A DNA stretch of 64,000 nucleotides from Pristimantibacillus sp052113225 (GTDB lineage: Bacteria > Bacillota > Bacilli > Paenibacillales > Paenibacillaceae). The notes under the pieces are model-generated. The model searched no databases. It was not told the origin of the DNA and saw only the letters and a program-made list of their open reading frames with translations. The stretch is from the NCBI RefSeq assembly GCF_052113225.1, contig NZ_JBFRCT010000009.1, positions 124,001 through 188,000 on the forward strand, in the 5' to 3' direction. A program made the translations under genes and the position numbers. Shown here piece after piece: positions 34,307 through 42,867 of the stretch. Numbering within the stretch: position 1 is the stretch's first letter; every line of letters starts with the position of its first letter.

Positions 34307-34669
34307 ATGGTCCGTATTAAATTGAACGAAGAGTCGGAAAACGAAAAAAAGAAAGCTGTTGATGAAGAAACACTTGAAAGTAAATTAAGCAAATTAGATA
34401 TGCGTCTGAGTAAAATCGCTACGAATATGGAGCGGACTCAAATCGCAGAATATGTAGATTTGCTCAATCATCCCATTCGGCTTTTGTGGCGCAATTTGCT
34501 GGCAGGCCTCGCGAAAGGCATAGGCCTCGCGATTGGTTTTACTTTCTTTGCGGCGACAATCTTATATTTGCTGCAAGCTTTAGGTGCTCTGAACTTGCCT
34601 ATCATTGGTGATTACATTGCGGATATTGTTAGGATTGTACAAATCCAGCTGGAAGGCAAGATGTATTGA
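34307..34669 (+). CDS. DUF5665-family small membrane protein
   Basis: 120 residues. Charged N terminus with a helix (LESKLSKLDMRLSKIATNMERTQIAEYVDLLNHP), then LWRNLLAGLAKGIGLAIGFT and a membrane segment at about 65-90, and a second hydrophobic patch near the end. The NHPIRLLWRNLLAGLAKGIG stretch is typical of the family, which is common in Bacilli and Clostridia; function unknown. AAAGGGGG precedes the ATG. It ends at a perfect bidirectional terminator. Confidence 0.85.
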   Translation: MVRIKLNEESENEKKKAVDEETLESKLSKLDMRLSKIATNMERTQIAEYVDLLNHPIRLLWRNLLAGLAKGIGLAIGFTFFAATILYLLQALGALNLPIIGDYIADIVRIVQIQLEGKMY

Positions 34670-34715
34670 ATAACAAACAGACGGCGGTGCTCAGCACCGC
34701 CGTCTGTTTGTTATT
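34669..34715. terminator. Perfect bidirectional terminator between convergent genes
   Basis: A 23-bp perfect inverted repeat around a single central C: arms 34669-34691 and 34693-34715, core GACGGCGGTGCT, with TTTGTTATT on both exits. The last codons of the - strand gene lie in its right arm. Confidence 0.92.
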
Positions 34716-35421
34716 GCTCCTCGAGTTCATGATCGCCTTCATTATGATCCATGTACTGTTTGTAGTGACGATTACGAATAACGGAGACATGATTGCCGGT
34801 TATATCGGTTGCCACGAAGCTTTCGAATGACTCCACAAAGCCGTCATTCTCATCTGCTTCGATACCGATATGATCATAATCACCAACATTAGCGTTCTCA
34901 GACGTAGCTGGTGATTCAGCAGTACCCCATTGCTCAACAATTTGCCAGGCGTCTTCGCCGTCAAAGCCGTTATAATCATCATCATCCCGGCTTGATCGGC
35001 CAAACGGATGAGCTAGAAATTCTTCTTCTACCGGCCTGTGATGGGAAATTTCTTGTCGTGGTGCGTGCTCTAAGCAATACAGCGAATCAGGCAGTGCTTC
35101 AAGTCGTTCATAAGGAATTGGCTGGCCGCATGCACGGCATTGACCATAGCTTCCGTTATCTAATGCCTCCAAGGCATCGGCAATACGGGCTAAATGAAGA
35201 TCCTCTTGCTCAAGTAAAGCTAGATCCTTCGAGCGTTCGAACATTTCAGTTCCCAGATCGGCGGGATGGTTATCTATTGGCGATAGCTCACCTGTATTAT
35301 CACGCAGGGAAGAGGCGAGACCATTATGCTCGTTTTGGGATAATCGTTCCTCGAGCTCCCTTTTCTCAGCTTCAAGTCGGCTGCGGAGATGTGCAAGCTG
35401 GGCAGCTGTTGCATTCGGCAT
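34711..35421 (-). CDS. DksA/TraR-type zinc-finger protein, YlyA/YteA family
   Basis: 236 residues from the ATG at 35421 (AAGGAAGG eight bases upstream; GTG at 35430 abuts it). N-terminal coiled coil (LRSRLEAEKRELEERLSQNE), NTGELSPIDNHPADLGTEMFERSKDLAL, ALDNGSYGQCRACGQPIPYERL and a second zinc-ligand pair YCLEH, so the finger is C-x2-C plus C-x2-H, as in YteA/YlyA proteins. The C-terminal half is acidic and variable. In B. subtilis ylyA lies between ileS and lspA and its product is reported to act on RNA polymerase with sigma-G; here the position is the same but the orientation is reversed. Confidence 0.88.
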   Translation of the reverse strand: MPNATAAQLAHLRSRLEAEKRELEERLSQNEHNGLASSLRDNTGELSPIDNHPADLGTEMFERSKDLALLEQEDLHLARIADALEALDNGSYGQCRACGQPIPYERLEALPDSLYCLEHAPRQEISHHRPVEEEFLAHPFGRSSRDDDDYNGFDGEDAWQIVEQWGTAESPATSENANVGDYDHIGIEADENDGFVESFESFVATDITGNHVSVIRNRHYKQYMDHNEGDHELEEQ

Positions 35422-35588
35422 CGATTGCACCTTCCTTAGATGGATTAGGTATGTCGTTCAACATCTAAGCTATAGTGTTCACAAACCGTCTTTTTTTATA
35501 AAGGACTTCGTTGGAAACAGTACTACTGGCTCAATAGACGAACGTTATGCTACAATACAATAGTTTGGTACAAACTAGGAGGGATACG

Positions 35589-36110
35589 ATGCGTTTTTAT
35601 TATTACTGGATCGCGATAGTGGCATTTGTGCTGGATCTTATCACGAAAAAAATCATTGCTGCTCAACTTGAAATCGGCGAGCAGATTAGCGTGATCGGCA
35701 ATTTCTTTATAATTACCTCGTATCGGAACCGCGGCGCGGCATTTAGCATTTTGCAGGAACAGAGAGTATTTTTCATCATCATTACCATCATCATTGTCAG
35801 TGCTATCGGCTGGTACATTCATATTTCCAGAAATTCCGGTAAAGCTTGGCTTCTGACCGGTCTTGGATTAGTGCTTGGCGGGGCATTTGGCAATTTTCTT
35901 GATCGTGCCGTTTATGGTGAAGTCGTTGATTTCCTGATGTTTAATTTCGGCAGCTATACGTTCCCGATCTTTAACATAGCGGATTCCGCTATTTGTGTAG
36001 GTGTGGCTTGTATTATAATTGATACCTTGCTGAATTCGAAGGAAGACTCTAAACGAATCAGCAACAGAGAGGACAAGGAATCTAACGAGCATGAGCAGCA
36101 ACCTGTTTAA
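35589..36110 (+). CDS. lspA: Lipoprotein signal peptidase
   Basis: Signal peptidase II, which cleaves prolipoproteins before the lipidated cysteine; substrates in this window include several lipoproteins. 173 residues, four membrane helices. Catalytic aspartates at about 105 (FLDRAVYGEVVDF) and 132 (FNIADSAIC); NRGAAFS is the conserved third motif. ATG at 35589 follows AGGAGGGAT. The C-terminal tail is longer and more acidic than usual and overlaps the start of the next gene by 20 bases. TACAAT at 35551 is a possible -10. Confidence 0.95.
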   Translation: MRFYYYWIAIVAFVLDLITKKIIAAQLEIGEQISVIGNFFIITSYRNRGAAFSILQEQRVFFIIITIIIVSAIGWYIHISRNSGKAWLLTGLGLVLGGAFGNFLDRAVYGEVVDFLMFNFGSYTFPIFNIADSAICVGVACIIIDTLLNSKEDSKRISNREDKESNEHEQQPV

Positions 36111-37035
36111 TGAGAATGAAGAACTTATGGAGTATGAGGCGACGCCTGAGCAAGCTGGTGAACGAGTCGATAAATTTGTAACAGACAGCATAAATGATGA
36201 TGCCATATCCCGTACACAGGTGCAGGATTGGATCAAGGTTGGGGCTGTGCAAGTTAATGGGAATACGGTAAAGGCCAACTATAAATTGTCGTCTGGCGAT
36301 CAAGTAGCTGTAAAGGTACCTGAGCCGGAGGACGCTGCGATTCTGGCAGAAAATATTCCGCTTGATATCGTGTACGAAGACTCGGATGTTATTGTAATTA
36401 ATAAACCTAGAGGAATGGTTGTTCATCCCGCACCTGGGCATTCATCTGGTACTGTCGTGAATGCACTGATGTATCATTGCAAGGATTTGTCTGGCATCAA
36501 TGGTGTTCTTCGCCCTGGTATCGTTCACCGAATTGATAAAGATACGTCCGGATTATTGATGGCAGCGAAAAATGATCTTGCTCATGTATCGCTTGCTGAG
36601 CAATTGAAAGAGCATACTGTATCGCGCAAATATATTGCACTTGTTCATGGCAATCTGCCTCATGATCAAGGGACAATAGATGCACCTATCGGACGTGATC
36701 AGAATGATCGAAAGCTCTTTACGGTGACGGAGAAGAACAGTAAGCATTCTGTTACTCATTTTGTTGTGCTGGAGCGGCTGGTAGACTATACAATTGTAGA
36801 ACTCCAGCTAGAAACAGGACGTACTCATCAAATTCGTGTTCATTTGAAATATATCGGTTATCCGCTCGCTGGTGATCCGGTTTATGGACGCAATAAGACA
36901 GTAGCCCTAAAAGGTCAAGCTTTGCATGCTGCATTATTAGGCTTTAACCATCCCCGGACAGGGGAGTTTCTAGAATTCGAGGTTCCTATTCCTGGAGATA
37001 TGGAGCATGTCATTAATTCACTGCGGTTGCGCTAA
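36091..37035 (+). CDS. RluD-family 23S rRNA pseudouridine synthase
   Basis: 314 residues. N-terminal S4 domain (ERVDKFVTD, SRTQVQDWIKVGAVQVNG), then the catalytic domain with VVHPAPGH and HRIDKDTSGLLMAAK, where the nucleophilic aspartate is at about 149, and ETGRTHQIRVHL. Corresponds to ylyB in the Bacillus order lspA-ylyB-pyrR. The start overlaps lspA, so the two are probably coupled. Confidence 0.94.
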   Translation: MSSNLFNENEELMEYEATPEQAGERVDKFVTDSINDDAISRTQVQDWIKVGAVQVNGNTVKANYKLSSGDQVAVKVPEPEDAAILAENIPLDIVYEDSDVIVINKPRGMVVHPAPGHSSGTVVNALMYHCKDLSGINGVLRPGIVHRIDKDTSGLLMAAKNDLAHVSLAEQLKEHTVSRKYIALVHGNLPHDQGTIDAPIGRDQNDRKLFTVTEKNSKHSVTHFVVLERLVDYTIVELQLETGRTHQIRVHLKYIGYPLAGDPVYGRNKTVALKGQALHAALLGFNHPRTGEFLEFEVPIPGDMEHVINSLRLR

Positions 37036-37114
37036 TAGGTGGCGAACTCTATTTAGAGGCTTGTGCGGAAAAGTACAAACATTTCAGCAAATTCTTCATT
37101 ATTTCGACGTGAAA

Positions 37115-37136
37115 AGTAAGCTATCCTTAGCTTACT
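37115..37136. promoter_or_regulatory. 22-bp perfect inverted repeat before dapL
   Basis: AGTAAGCTA-TCCT-TAGCTTACT, 30 bases before the dapL ATG and 12 before its ribosome binding site. No T-run follows. It could be a repressor operator or an RNA hairpin; the sequence does not tell which. Confidence 0.6.
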
Positions 37137-37166
37137 ATCATATAGCAAAAGGAACGGTGACCATTC

Positions 37167-38402
37167 ATGACAGCAATTAATCACAACTATACAGAGCTGC
37201 AAGGCAGCTACTTGTTCTCCGAAATCGCTAAACGCCGCACGAAATTTGTGCAAGAAAATCCAAATGCTGAAATCATCAGCCTTGGTATTGGCGACGTAAC
37301 TCGCGGCCTGCCTGAAGCTGTAACAAAAGCAATGCATGCTGCAGTTGACGAACTGGCTGTGCCAGGTTCTTTCCGCGGCTACGGCCCAGAGCAAGGTTAT
37401 GACTTCCTGATCAACGCGATCATCGAGAATGATTACAAAGCTCGCGGAATCAACATTCAAACGAATGAAGTATTCGTCAGTGATGGCTCGAAATGTGATG
37501 TTGGTAACATTCAAGAAATTTTCAGCGAGAACAGCATTGTAGCAGTACAAGACCCTGTTTATCCGGTATATGTGGACACCAACGTTATGGCTGGCCGTTC
37601 CGGTAAATTCAACAAAGAGACAAACCGTTACGAGAACATCGTATACCTGGACTGCAAAGCGGAGAACAACTTCACGCCTAGCCTTCCTGACCGTAAAGTA
37701 GATATCATCTACCTTTGCTACCCGAACAACCCAACAGGTATGACTCTTTCCAAAGCTGAGCTTAAAAAATGGGTTGATTATGCAAGATCGAACAACTGTA
37801 TCATTTTGTACGATTCCGCATATGAAGCGTTCATCCAAGAAGAAGACGTTCCACACAGCATCTACGAAATTGAAGGCGCTGACGAAGTGGCTATCGAATT
37901 CCGCAGCTTCTCGAAGACTGCAGGCTTTACTGGCGTACGTTGTGCTTATACAGTTGTTCCTCGCAAGCTGAAAGGCCTTGATGCGAACGGAAATGAAGTG
38001 CTGATCAATGATCTGTGGAATCGCCGTCATACAACTAAATTCAACGGTGTATCTTATGTAACACAACGTGGTGCAGCAGCGATCTACTCGCCGGAAGGCA
38101 AAGAACAAATCGCAGCACTTGTTGACTACTACATGACAAACGCAGGCATTATCCGTGACGGTCTTGCTTCGATCGGTCTTGAAGTATTCGGCGGCGTTAA
38201 CGCTCCATACATCTGGCTCAAAACACCAAACGGCATGGACAGCTGGGCATTCTTCGATAAGCTTCTATCTGAAGCAAACATCGTTGGTACACCAGGCGTT
38301 GGTTTCGGTCAAAGCGGTCAAGGTTACTTCCGTCTTACAGCATTCGGCTCCCGTGAGAACACGGAGAAAGCCGTAGAACGTATCCGTAACCTGTCCCTCT
38401 AA
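37167..38402 (+). CDS. dapL: LL-diaminopimelate aminotransferase
   Basis: Converts tetrahydrodipicolinate to LL-DAP in one PLP-dependent step, bypassing acylated intermediates in lysine and cell-wall synthesis. 411 residues. SLGIGDVTRGLP, FRGYGPEQGYDFLINAI, YPNNPTG and the PLP lysine at about 250 in SFSKTAGFTGVR are characteristic of DapL rather than of other class I aminotransferases. Codon use is strongly biased, suggesting high expression. It lies between the pseudouridine synthase and pyrR, an insertion relative to B. subtilis, which uses the acetylase route instead. Strong terminator downstream. Confidence 0.95.
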   Translation: MTAINHNYTELQGSYLFSEIAKRRTKFVQENPNAEIISLGIGDVTRGLPEAVTKAMHAAVDELAVPGSFRGYGPEQGYDFLINAIIENDYKARGINIQTNEVFVSDGSKCDVGNIQEIFSENSIVAVQDPVYPVYVDTNVMAGRSGKFNKETNRYENIVYLDCKAENNFTPSLPDRKVDIIYLCYPNNPTGMTLSKAELKKWVDYARSNNCIILYDSAYEAFIQEEDVPHSIYEIEGADEVAIEFRSFSKTAGFTGVRCAYTVVPRKLKGLDANGNEVLINDLWNRRHTTKFNGVSYVTQRGAAAIYSPEGKEQIAALVDYYMTNAGIIRDGLASIGLEVFGGVNAPYIWLKTPNGMDSWAFFDKLLSEANIVGTPGVGFGQSGQGYFRLTAFGSRENTEKAVERIRNLSL

Positions 38403-38414
38403 TATGCATGAATG

Positions 38415-38453
38415 AACGGCCGTACAGAATTCAAATCTGTACGGCCGTTTTTT
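38415..38453 (+). terminator. Terminator after dapL
   Basis: AACGGCCGTACAGA / TCTGTACGGCCGTT perfect stem with a seven-base loop, then Ts. The following 160 bases to the pyr promoter contain no gene. Confidence 0.95.
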
Positions 38454-38621
38454 ACCTCCCTCAGTTAAAATCAAACGAAGCACTTTGAATGATTCTTGAG
38501 GAGCGGAGCGTCCGCCTTTGTGTGTGGATTTCTTCCGATGAAAATTGTTCATTGAAATTCACACGCAACAGCGGCTGAAAGAACATTCAAATGCGTAGTT
38601 TGCTTTTTAACTATTATACTC

Positions 38622-38650
38622 TTGACATTTTTTGTCGAACAGGGTACAAT
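38622..38650 (+). promoter_or_regulatory. Sigma-A promoter of the pyr operon
   Basis: TTGACA (38622-38627), 17 bases, TACAAT (38645-38650). Transcription would start near 38657, at the beginning of the PyrR leader. Confidence 0.88.
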
Positions 38651-38656
38651 TCTTTT

Positions 38657-38840
38657 GATATATGGCAGTACCTTTAAATCAGCCCAGAGAGGCTGGCAAG
38701 GTAGCGTGAATAACAGATCTGCCATACATAGAACAAGGCCTTAGCCTGAACCGCATCCTGCTGGGATAGCGGCGGCTGAGTTGACCCTCTATGTATGGCT
38801 GGTCTCAGGCTCCTTGCGTTGTTAGCAAGGAGCTTTTTTT
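38657..38840 (+). ncRNA. PyrR-regulated attenuator leader of the pyr operon
   Basis: PyrR-binding loop AAATCAGCCCAGAGAGGCTG followed by GCAAGG (38677-38702). Anti-antiterminator: TATGGCAG (38661) pairs with CTGCCATA (38719-38726). Antiterminator: GCCATACATAG (38721-38731) pairs with CTATGTATGGC (38789-38799) and AGCCTGA (38743-38749) with TCAGGCT (38805-38811), which reaches the terminator arm. Terminator: GCTCCTTGC / GCAAGGAGC (38809-38833) plus seven Ts. UMP-bound PyrR would stabilise the first stem and cause termination. Confidence 0.92.
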
Positions 38841-38894
38841 GTCTCCTTGCTGATGTGCGCGATTGATTATCCATAACGAGGGAGGCGGCAAACG

Positions 38895-39464
38895 GTGGAG
38901 GAAGAGCATCTGGTCATTATGGACGAGACAGCGATTCGAAGAGCACTCACAAGAATAGCTCATGAGATCGTGGAGAAGAACAAAGGCATTGATGACTGTG
39001 TTCTAATCGGCATTCTAACTAGAGGGATTTACCTGGCAAGAAGAATTGCGGAACGTATCCAAGATATCGAAGGCAAGCCGGTTGAAGTCCGTGAGCTCGA
39101 CATTACATCTTACCGCGACGACCGAAAAGCTTCTGTGGATGCAAATGTCGAAGTAGCTGCTGTTATCGGTGATCTGAATGGGGAACTATTCTCCGCGCAT
39201 GATAAGAAAGTTATCTTGTGTGATGATGTGCTGTTCACCGGCCGCACGATCCGGGCAGCGATGGATGCACTTATGGACCGCGGAAGACCGCAAAGCATCC
39301 AACTGGCTGTACTGGTAGACAGAGGCCACCGTGAGCTTCCGATTCGGCCCGATTATGTCGGTAAGAATGTACCGACCTCCAAGCAAGAGCAAATTGATGT
39401 CTCGTTAGCGGAAATCGATCTGAAGGACCAAGTCATGATCATACACCAGAGGGGGCAGGTCTGA
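38895..39464 (+). CDS. pyrR: Pyr operon attenuation regulator / uracil phosphoribosyltransferase
   Basis: RNA-binding attenuation protein with a PRTase fold and residual uracil phosphoribosyltransferase activity. 189 residues, GTG start after GGGAGGCGG. PRPP loop VILCDDVLFTGRTIRAA, DITSYRDD, and the basic RNA-binding face including RGHRELPIRPDYVGKNVPTS. The stop overlaps the pyrB start. Only one PyrR site exists here; the intergenic sites of B. subtilis are absent because pyrP is absent. Confidence 0.96.
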   Translation: MEEEHLVIMDETAIRRALTRIAHEIVEKNKGIDDCVLIGILTRGIYLARRIAERIQDIEGKPVEVRELDITSYRDDRKASVDANVEVAAVIGDLNGELFSAHDKKVILCDDVLFTGRTIRAAMDALMDRGRPQSIQLAVLVDRGHRELPIRPDYVGKNVPTSKQEQIDVSLAEIDLKDQVMIIHQRGQV

Positions 39465-40366
39465 TGACGACGATGACACAACTTAAACAGCGTAGTTTGC
39501 TTGGACTAAAAGATCTTAGCAAAGAGGAAATTGAAGCGATTTTGGATCGCGCAGCTTACTGGGAGCAGCATCCAAACAAAGTGCATACGACTATGCAGGG
39601 CAAATTTGCAGCGAACATGTTCTTCGAGAACAGCACAAGAACAAGATTCTCATTCGAAGTAGCAGAGAAACGTCTTGGAGCGGAAGTGCTGAACTTCTCG
39701 GCGGCTGTATCAAGTGTACAAAAGGGCGAATCGATCTATGATACGGTCCGCACACTTGAATCGATGGGAATCGATGTGGGGATCATCCGGTTGAAACCAA
39801 TTGGTGTACTTGCTGAGCTAGCAACAAAAATTCAAGTACCGCTGATTAACGCTGGTGACGGTAATAACGAGCATCCTACACAGGCACTGCTTGATTTATA
39901 TACAATGCGCAAACAATTCGGCAATCTGAACGGTCTGACGGTATCCATTATCGGAGACGTTCTGCACAGCCGTGTCGCACGCTCGAACCTGTGGGCGCTT
40001 CGCAAGTTCGGTGCGAAAGTTCAGTTCTGCTCGCCAGGCAACATGAAGGCTCCTGAGCTCGACGTTCCTTATGTAACGATGGAAGAGGCGCTGAAAGCTG
40101 ATGTGGTTATGATGCTCCGCGTACAGCTGGAGCGCCATGAGAGCGGCATGCTGAACTCGGCAGAGGCTTACCGCGAGCAGTTTGGCCTGACGGTTGAGCG
40201 TGCAGGCAAGCTCGCTGAACACGCGATTATCATGCACCCGGCTCCAATTAACCGCGGCGTTGAGATCGACGATGAACTTGTAGAGCATTCGCAATCACGC
40301 ATTTTCCCGCAAATGGCAAATGGCGTACCGATTCGGATGGCGGTTGTAGAACGGGCACTGAGCTAA
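39464..40366 (+). CDS. pyrB: Aspartate carbamoyltransferase catalytic subunit
   Basis: Condenses carbamoyl phosphate and aspartate. 300 residues, overlapping pyrR by one base (TGATG). Carbamoyl-phosphate loop ENSTRTRFSFE, SSVQKGESIYDT, DGNNEHPTQALLDLYT, and HPAPINRGVEID near the C terminus. No pyrI-type regulatory subunit, as expected for Firmicutes. Confidence 0.97.
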   Translation: MTTMTQLKQRSLLGLKDLSKEEIEAILDRAAYWEQHPNKVHTTMQGKFAANMFFENSTRTRFSFEVAEKRLGAEVLNFSAAVSSVQKGESIYDTVRTLESMGIDVGIIRLKPIGVLAELATKIQVPLINAGDGNNEHPTQALLDLYTMRKQFGNLNGLTVSIIGDVLHSRVARSNLWALRKFGAKVQFCSPGNMKAPELDVPYVTMEEALKADVVMMLRVQLERHESGMLNSAEAYREQFGLTVERAGKLAEHAIIMHPAPINRGVEIDDELVEHSQSRIFPQMANGVPIRMAVVERALS

Positions 40367-40397
40367 CACGAATAAAATCCGGAAGGTGAACAAAACA

Positions 40398-41690
40398 ATG
40401 TCAGTATGGATTATTAACGGTAACGTATGGGATAACGCTTCTGGAAGCTTGCAAAAGAAACATATCCGCCTTGAAGGCGATCAAATTGCAGAGATCGTAG
40501 ACGGCTCTGTAACACCTGATACAGGATCTGCTGAAGTGATTGATGCGGTTGGGAAGCTGGTGTCTGCGGGCTTTATCGATATGCACGTCCATCTGCGTGA
40601 TCCGGGCTTTGAATATAAAGAAGATATCGCGACAGGCACAAGATCGGCTGCTAAAGGCGGATTTACAACAATCGCTTGTATGCCGAACACTCGTCCTTCA
40701 GTAGATACGCCTGAAACGGTGAAATACATTTTGGATAAGAATGCTACAGAAGGTGTAGTGAAAGTTCTTCCTTACGCGGCGATTACAAAGAACCAGCTCG
40801 GCCGCGAATTGACAGACTTTGCTGCTTTGAAAGAAGCGGGAGCAATTGGCTTCACGGATGACGGCGTTGGTGTTCAAAGCGCGCAAATGATGAAGGACGC
40901 TATGGCACTGGCTCAATCGATGAATATGCCGATTATTGCACACTGCGAAGACAACACATTGGTTGAAGGCTTGTATGTAAGCGAAGGCGCCTTCGCCCGT
41001 AAGCATGGGCTGAAAGGCATTCCAAATGAATCGGAAGCGATTCATGTCGGCCGCGATGTTCTGCTGTCTGAAGCAACAGGCGTTCACTACCATGTATGCC
41101 ATGTCAGCACTGAGCAATCAGTTCGCTTGATCCGTCTTGCGAAGCAAATCGGCGTACGCGTAACAGCGGAGGTTTGTCCGCATCACCTGCTGCTGTCGGA
41201 TGAAGATATTCCAGGCATGGATTCGAATTGGAAAATGAACCCGCCGCTTCGTACTCCGCGTGATGTAGAAGCAGTTATCGAGGCGCTTGAAGACGGCACG
41301 ATCGACATGATCGTAACGGATCATGCACCGCATAGCGCGGAAGAGAAGGCACGCGGCATGCAGCTTGCGCCTTTTGGTATCGTAGGCTTCGAAACAGCTT
41401 TCCCTCTGCTTTACACGAAGTTTGTGCTGACAGGCAAATGGACGCTTGGCTTCCTGCTTGACCGCATGACTGGTGACCCTGCTCGCGTATTCGGACTTCC
41501 AACAGGTCGTCTGGAACAAGGGGCACCTGCTGATATTACAATCGTCGATCTGGATAACGAGCGTGCGGTAGATCCTTCTACCTTTGCATCAAAGAGCAAC
41601 AACACCCCGTTTGGCGGGTGGAAGCTGCAAGGCTGGACGGTAGCAACAATCGTTGACGGCAAAGTCGTATATAACGAATCCGCTAACTAA
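40398..41690 (+). CDS. pyrC: Dihydroorotase
   Basis: Cyclises carbamoyl aspartate to dihydroorotate at a zinc centre. 430 residues from the ATG at 40398, eight bases after GGAAGGTGA. Class I dihydroorotase: GFIDMHVHLRDPGFEYKEDI, ACMPNTRP, VCHVSTEQS, AEVCPHHL, and DHAPHSAEEK carrying the catalytic aspartate. Sits between pyrB and carA as in Bacillus. Confidence 0.96.
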   Translation: MSVWIINGNVWDNASGSLQKKHIRLEGDQIAEIVDGSVTPDTGSAEVIDAVGKLVSAGFIDMHVHLRDPGFEYKEDIATGTRSAAKGGFTTIACMPNTRPSVDTPETVKYILDKNATEGVVKVLPYAAITKNQLGRELTDFAALKEAGAIGFTDDGVGVQSAQMMKDAMALAQSMNMPIIAHCEDNTLVEGLYVSEGAFARKHGLKGIPNESEAIHVGRDVLLSEATGVHYHVCHVSTEQSVRLIRLAKQIGVRVTAEVCPHHLLLSDEDIPGMDSNWKMNPPLRTPRDVEAVIEALEDGTIDMIVTDHAPHSAEEKARGMQLAPFGIVGFETAFPLLYTKFVLTGKWTLGFLLDRMTGDPARVFGLPTGRLEQGAPADITIVDLDNERAVDPSTFASKSNNTPFGGWKLQGWTVATIVDGKVVYNESAN

Positions 41691-41721
41691 TAGACAAACG
41701 AAGACCTGAGGAGTGATACGG

Positions 41722-42867
41722 ATGCAAGCAAGATTATTGTTGGAAGACGGAACGTTGTTTACAGGGCAATCTTTCGGCGCGGATACGCAAACGTTGGGAG
41801 AAGTTGTTTTTAATACAGGTATTACTGGTTACCAAGAAGTATTGTCCGATCCGTCCTACTGTGGACAAATCGTTACGATGACTTACCCGCTGATCGGCAA
41901 CTACGGAATTTCCCGTGATGACTTCGAATCGATCAGCCCAAGCATTCACGGTTTTGTAGTACGCCGTTATGAGCCGGTACCAAGCAACTGGCGTGCACAA
42001 TATTCCCTTGGCGATCTGTTGAAGGAATATAACATTCCAGGTATTACTGGTATCGATACTCGTATGCTGACTCGTATTCTTCGTCAGCATGGTACGATGA
42101 AAGGCCTTCTGACTACAGGTAACGAGCGCATTGAAGAGCTTCAAGAGCGCATTGGTGCCTCGAGCCTGATGATCGATCAAGTAGCACGCACATCTACAAA
42201 ATCCGTATTCTCAAGCCCAGGCTTTGGCGAGCGTATCGTGCTTGTTGACTTCGGTGCGAAGAGCGGTATTCTGCGCGAGCTGACGAAACGTGGCTGCGAC
42301 GTAGTGGTTGTTCCACATAACACTACGGCTGACGAGATCCGCCGCTTGGCACCAGACGGTATTCAGCTGTCCAATGGCCCTGGGGATCCAAAAGACGTTC
42401 CTTACGCGGTAAAAATGATCTCTGAGCTGCTCGGCGAGTTCCCGATTTTCGGCATCTGCCTTGGTCACCAACTGTTCGCATTAGCTTGCGGCGCAGATAC
42501 AACAAAACTGAAATTCGGTCACCGTGGCGGCAACCATCCGGTTAAAGAGCTCGCTACTAACCGCTGCTACATCACTTCGCAGAACCATGGCTACACCGTT
42601 CTTGAAGATTCGATTAACAGCACAGAGCTGTCGGTTACACATATCAACAACAATGATAAGACTATCGAAGGCCTGAAACATAACAAATACCCTGCATTCT
42701 CGGTACAATACCATCCGGAAGCAGCACCAGGTCCATTTGATTCCAGCTATCTGTTCGATGAATTCCTGGATATGATCCGCGAACACAAACAGAACAACCC
42801 GCAAAAACCACGTCAAGCTGTGCTGGCGGCAACATTGAAAGGAGAACTTCAATATGCCCAAAAATAA
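41722..42867 (+). CDS. carA: Carbamoyl-phosphate synthase small (glutaminase) subunit
   Basis: Provides ammonia from glutamine for carbamoyl phosphate. 381 residues from the ATG at 41722 (GAGGAGTGAT upstream; GTG at 41713 is part of that site). GVTGYQE-like GITGYQEVLSDPSY, LSNGPGDPKDVPYA, the nucleophilic cysteine at about 246 in FGICLGHQL and YHPEAAPGP. Overlaps carB by 14 bases. Being in the pyr operon it is the pyrimidine enzyme (pyrAA) rather than the arginine one. Confidence 0.96.
   Translation: MQARLLLEDGTLFTGQSFGADTQTLGEVVFNTGITGYQEVLSDPSYCGQIVTMTYPLIGNYGISRDDFESISPSIHGFVVRRYEPVPSNWRAQYSLGDLLKEYNIPGITGIDTRMLTRILRQHGTMKGLLTTGNERIEELQERIGASSLMIDQVARTSTKSVFSSPGFGERIVLVDFGAKSGILRELTKRGCDVVVVPHNTTADEIRRLAPDGIQLSNGPGDPKDVPYAVKMISELLGEFPIFGICLGHQLFALACGADTTKLKFGHRGGNHPVKELATNRCYITSQNHGYTVLEDSINSTELSVTHINNNDKTIEGLKHNKYPAFSVQYHPEAAPGPFDSSYLFDEFLDMIREHKQNNPQKPRQAVLAATLKGELQYAQK

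Noticed and set aside
37053..38108. 351-residue open frame opposite dapL, and similar long - strand frames opposite ftsZ (21764-22732), ileS and carB
   Set aside because: They are antisense to strongly recognised, codon-biased genes, carry no motif or ribosome binding site, and are Cys/His-rich as expected of shadow frames.
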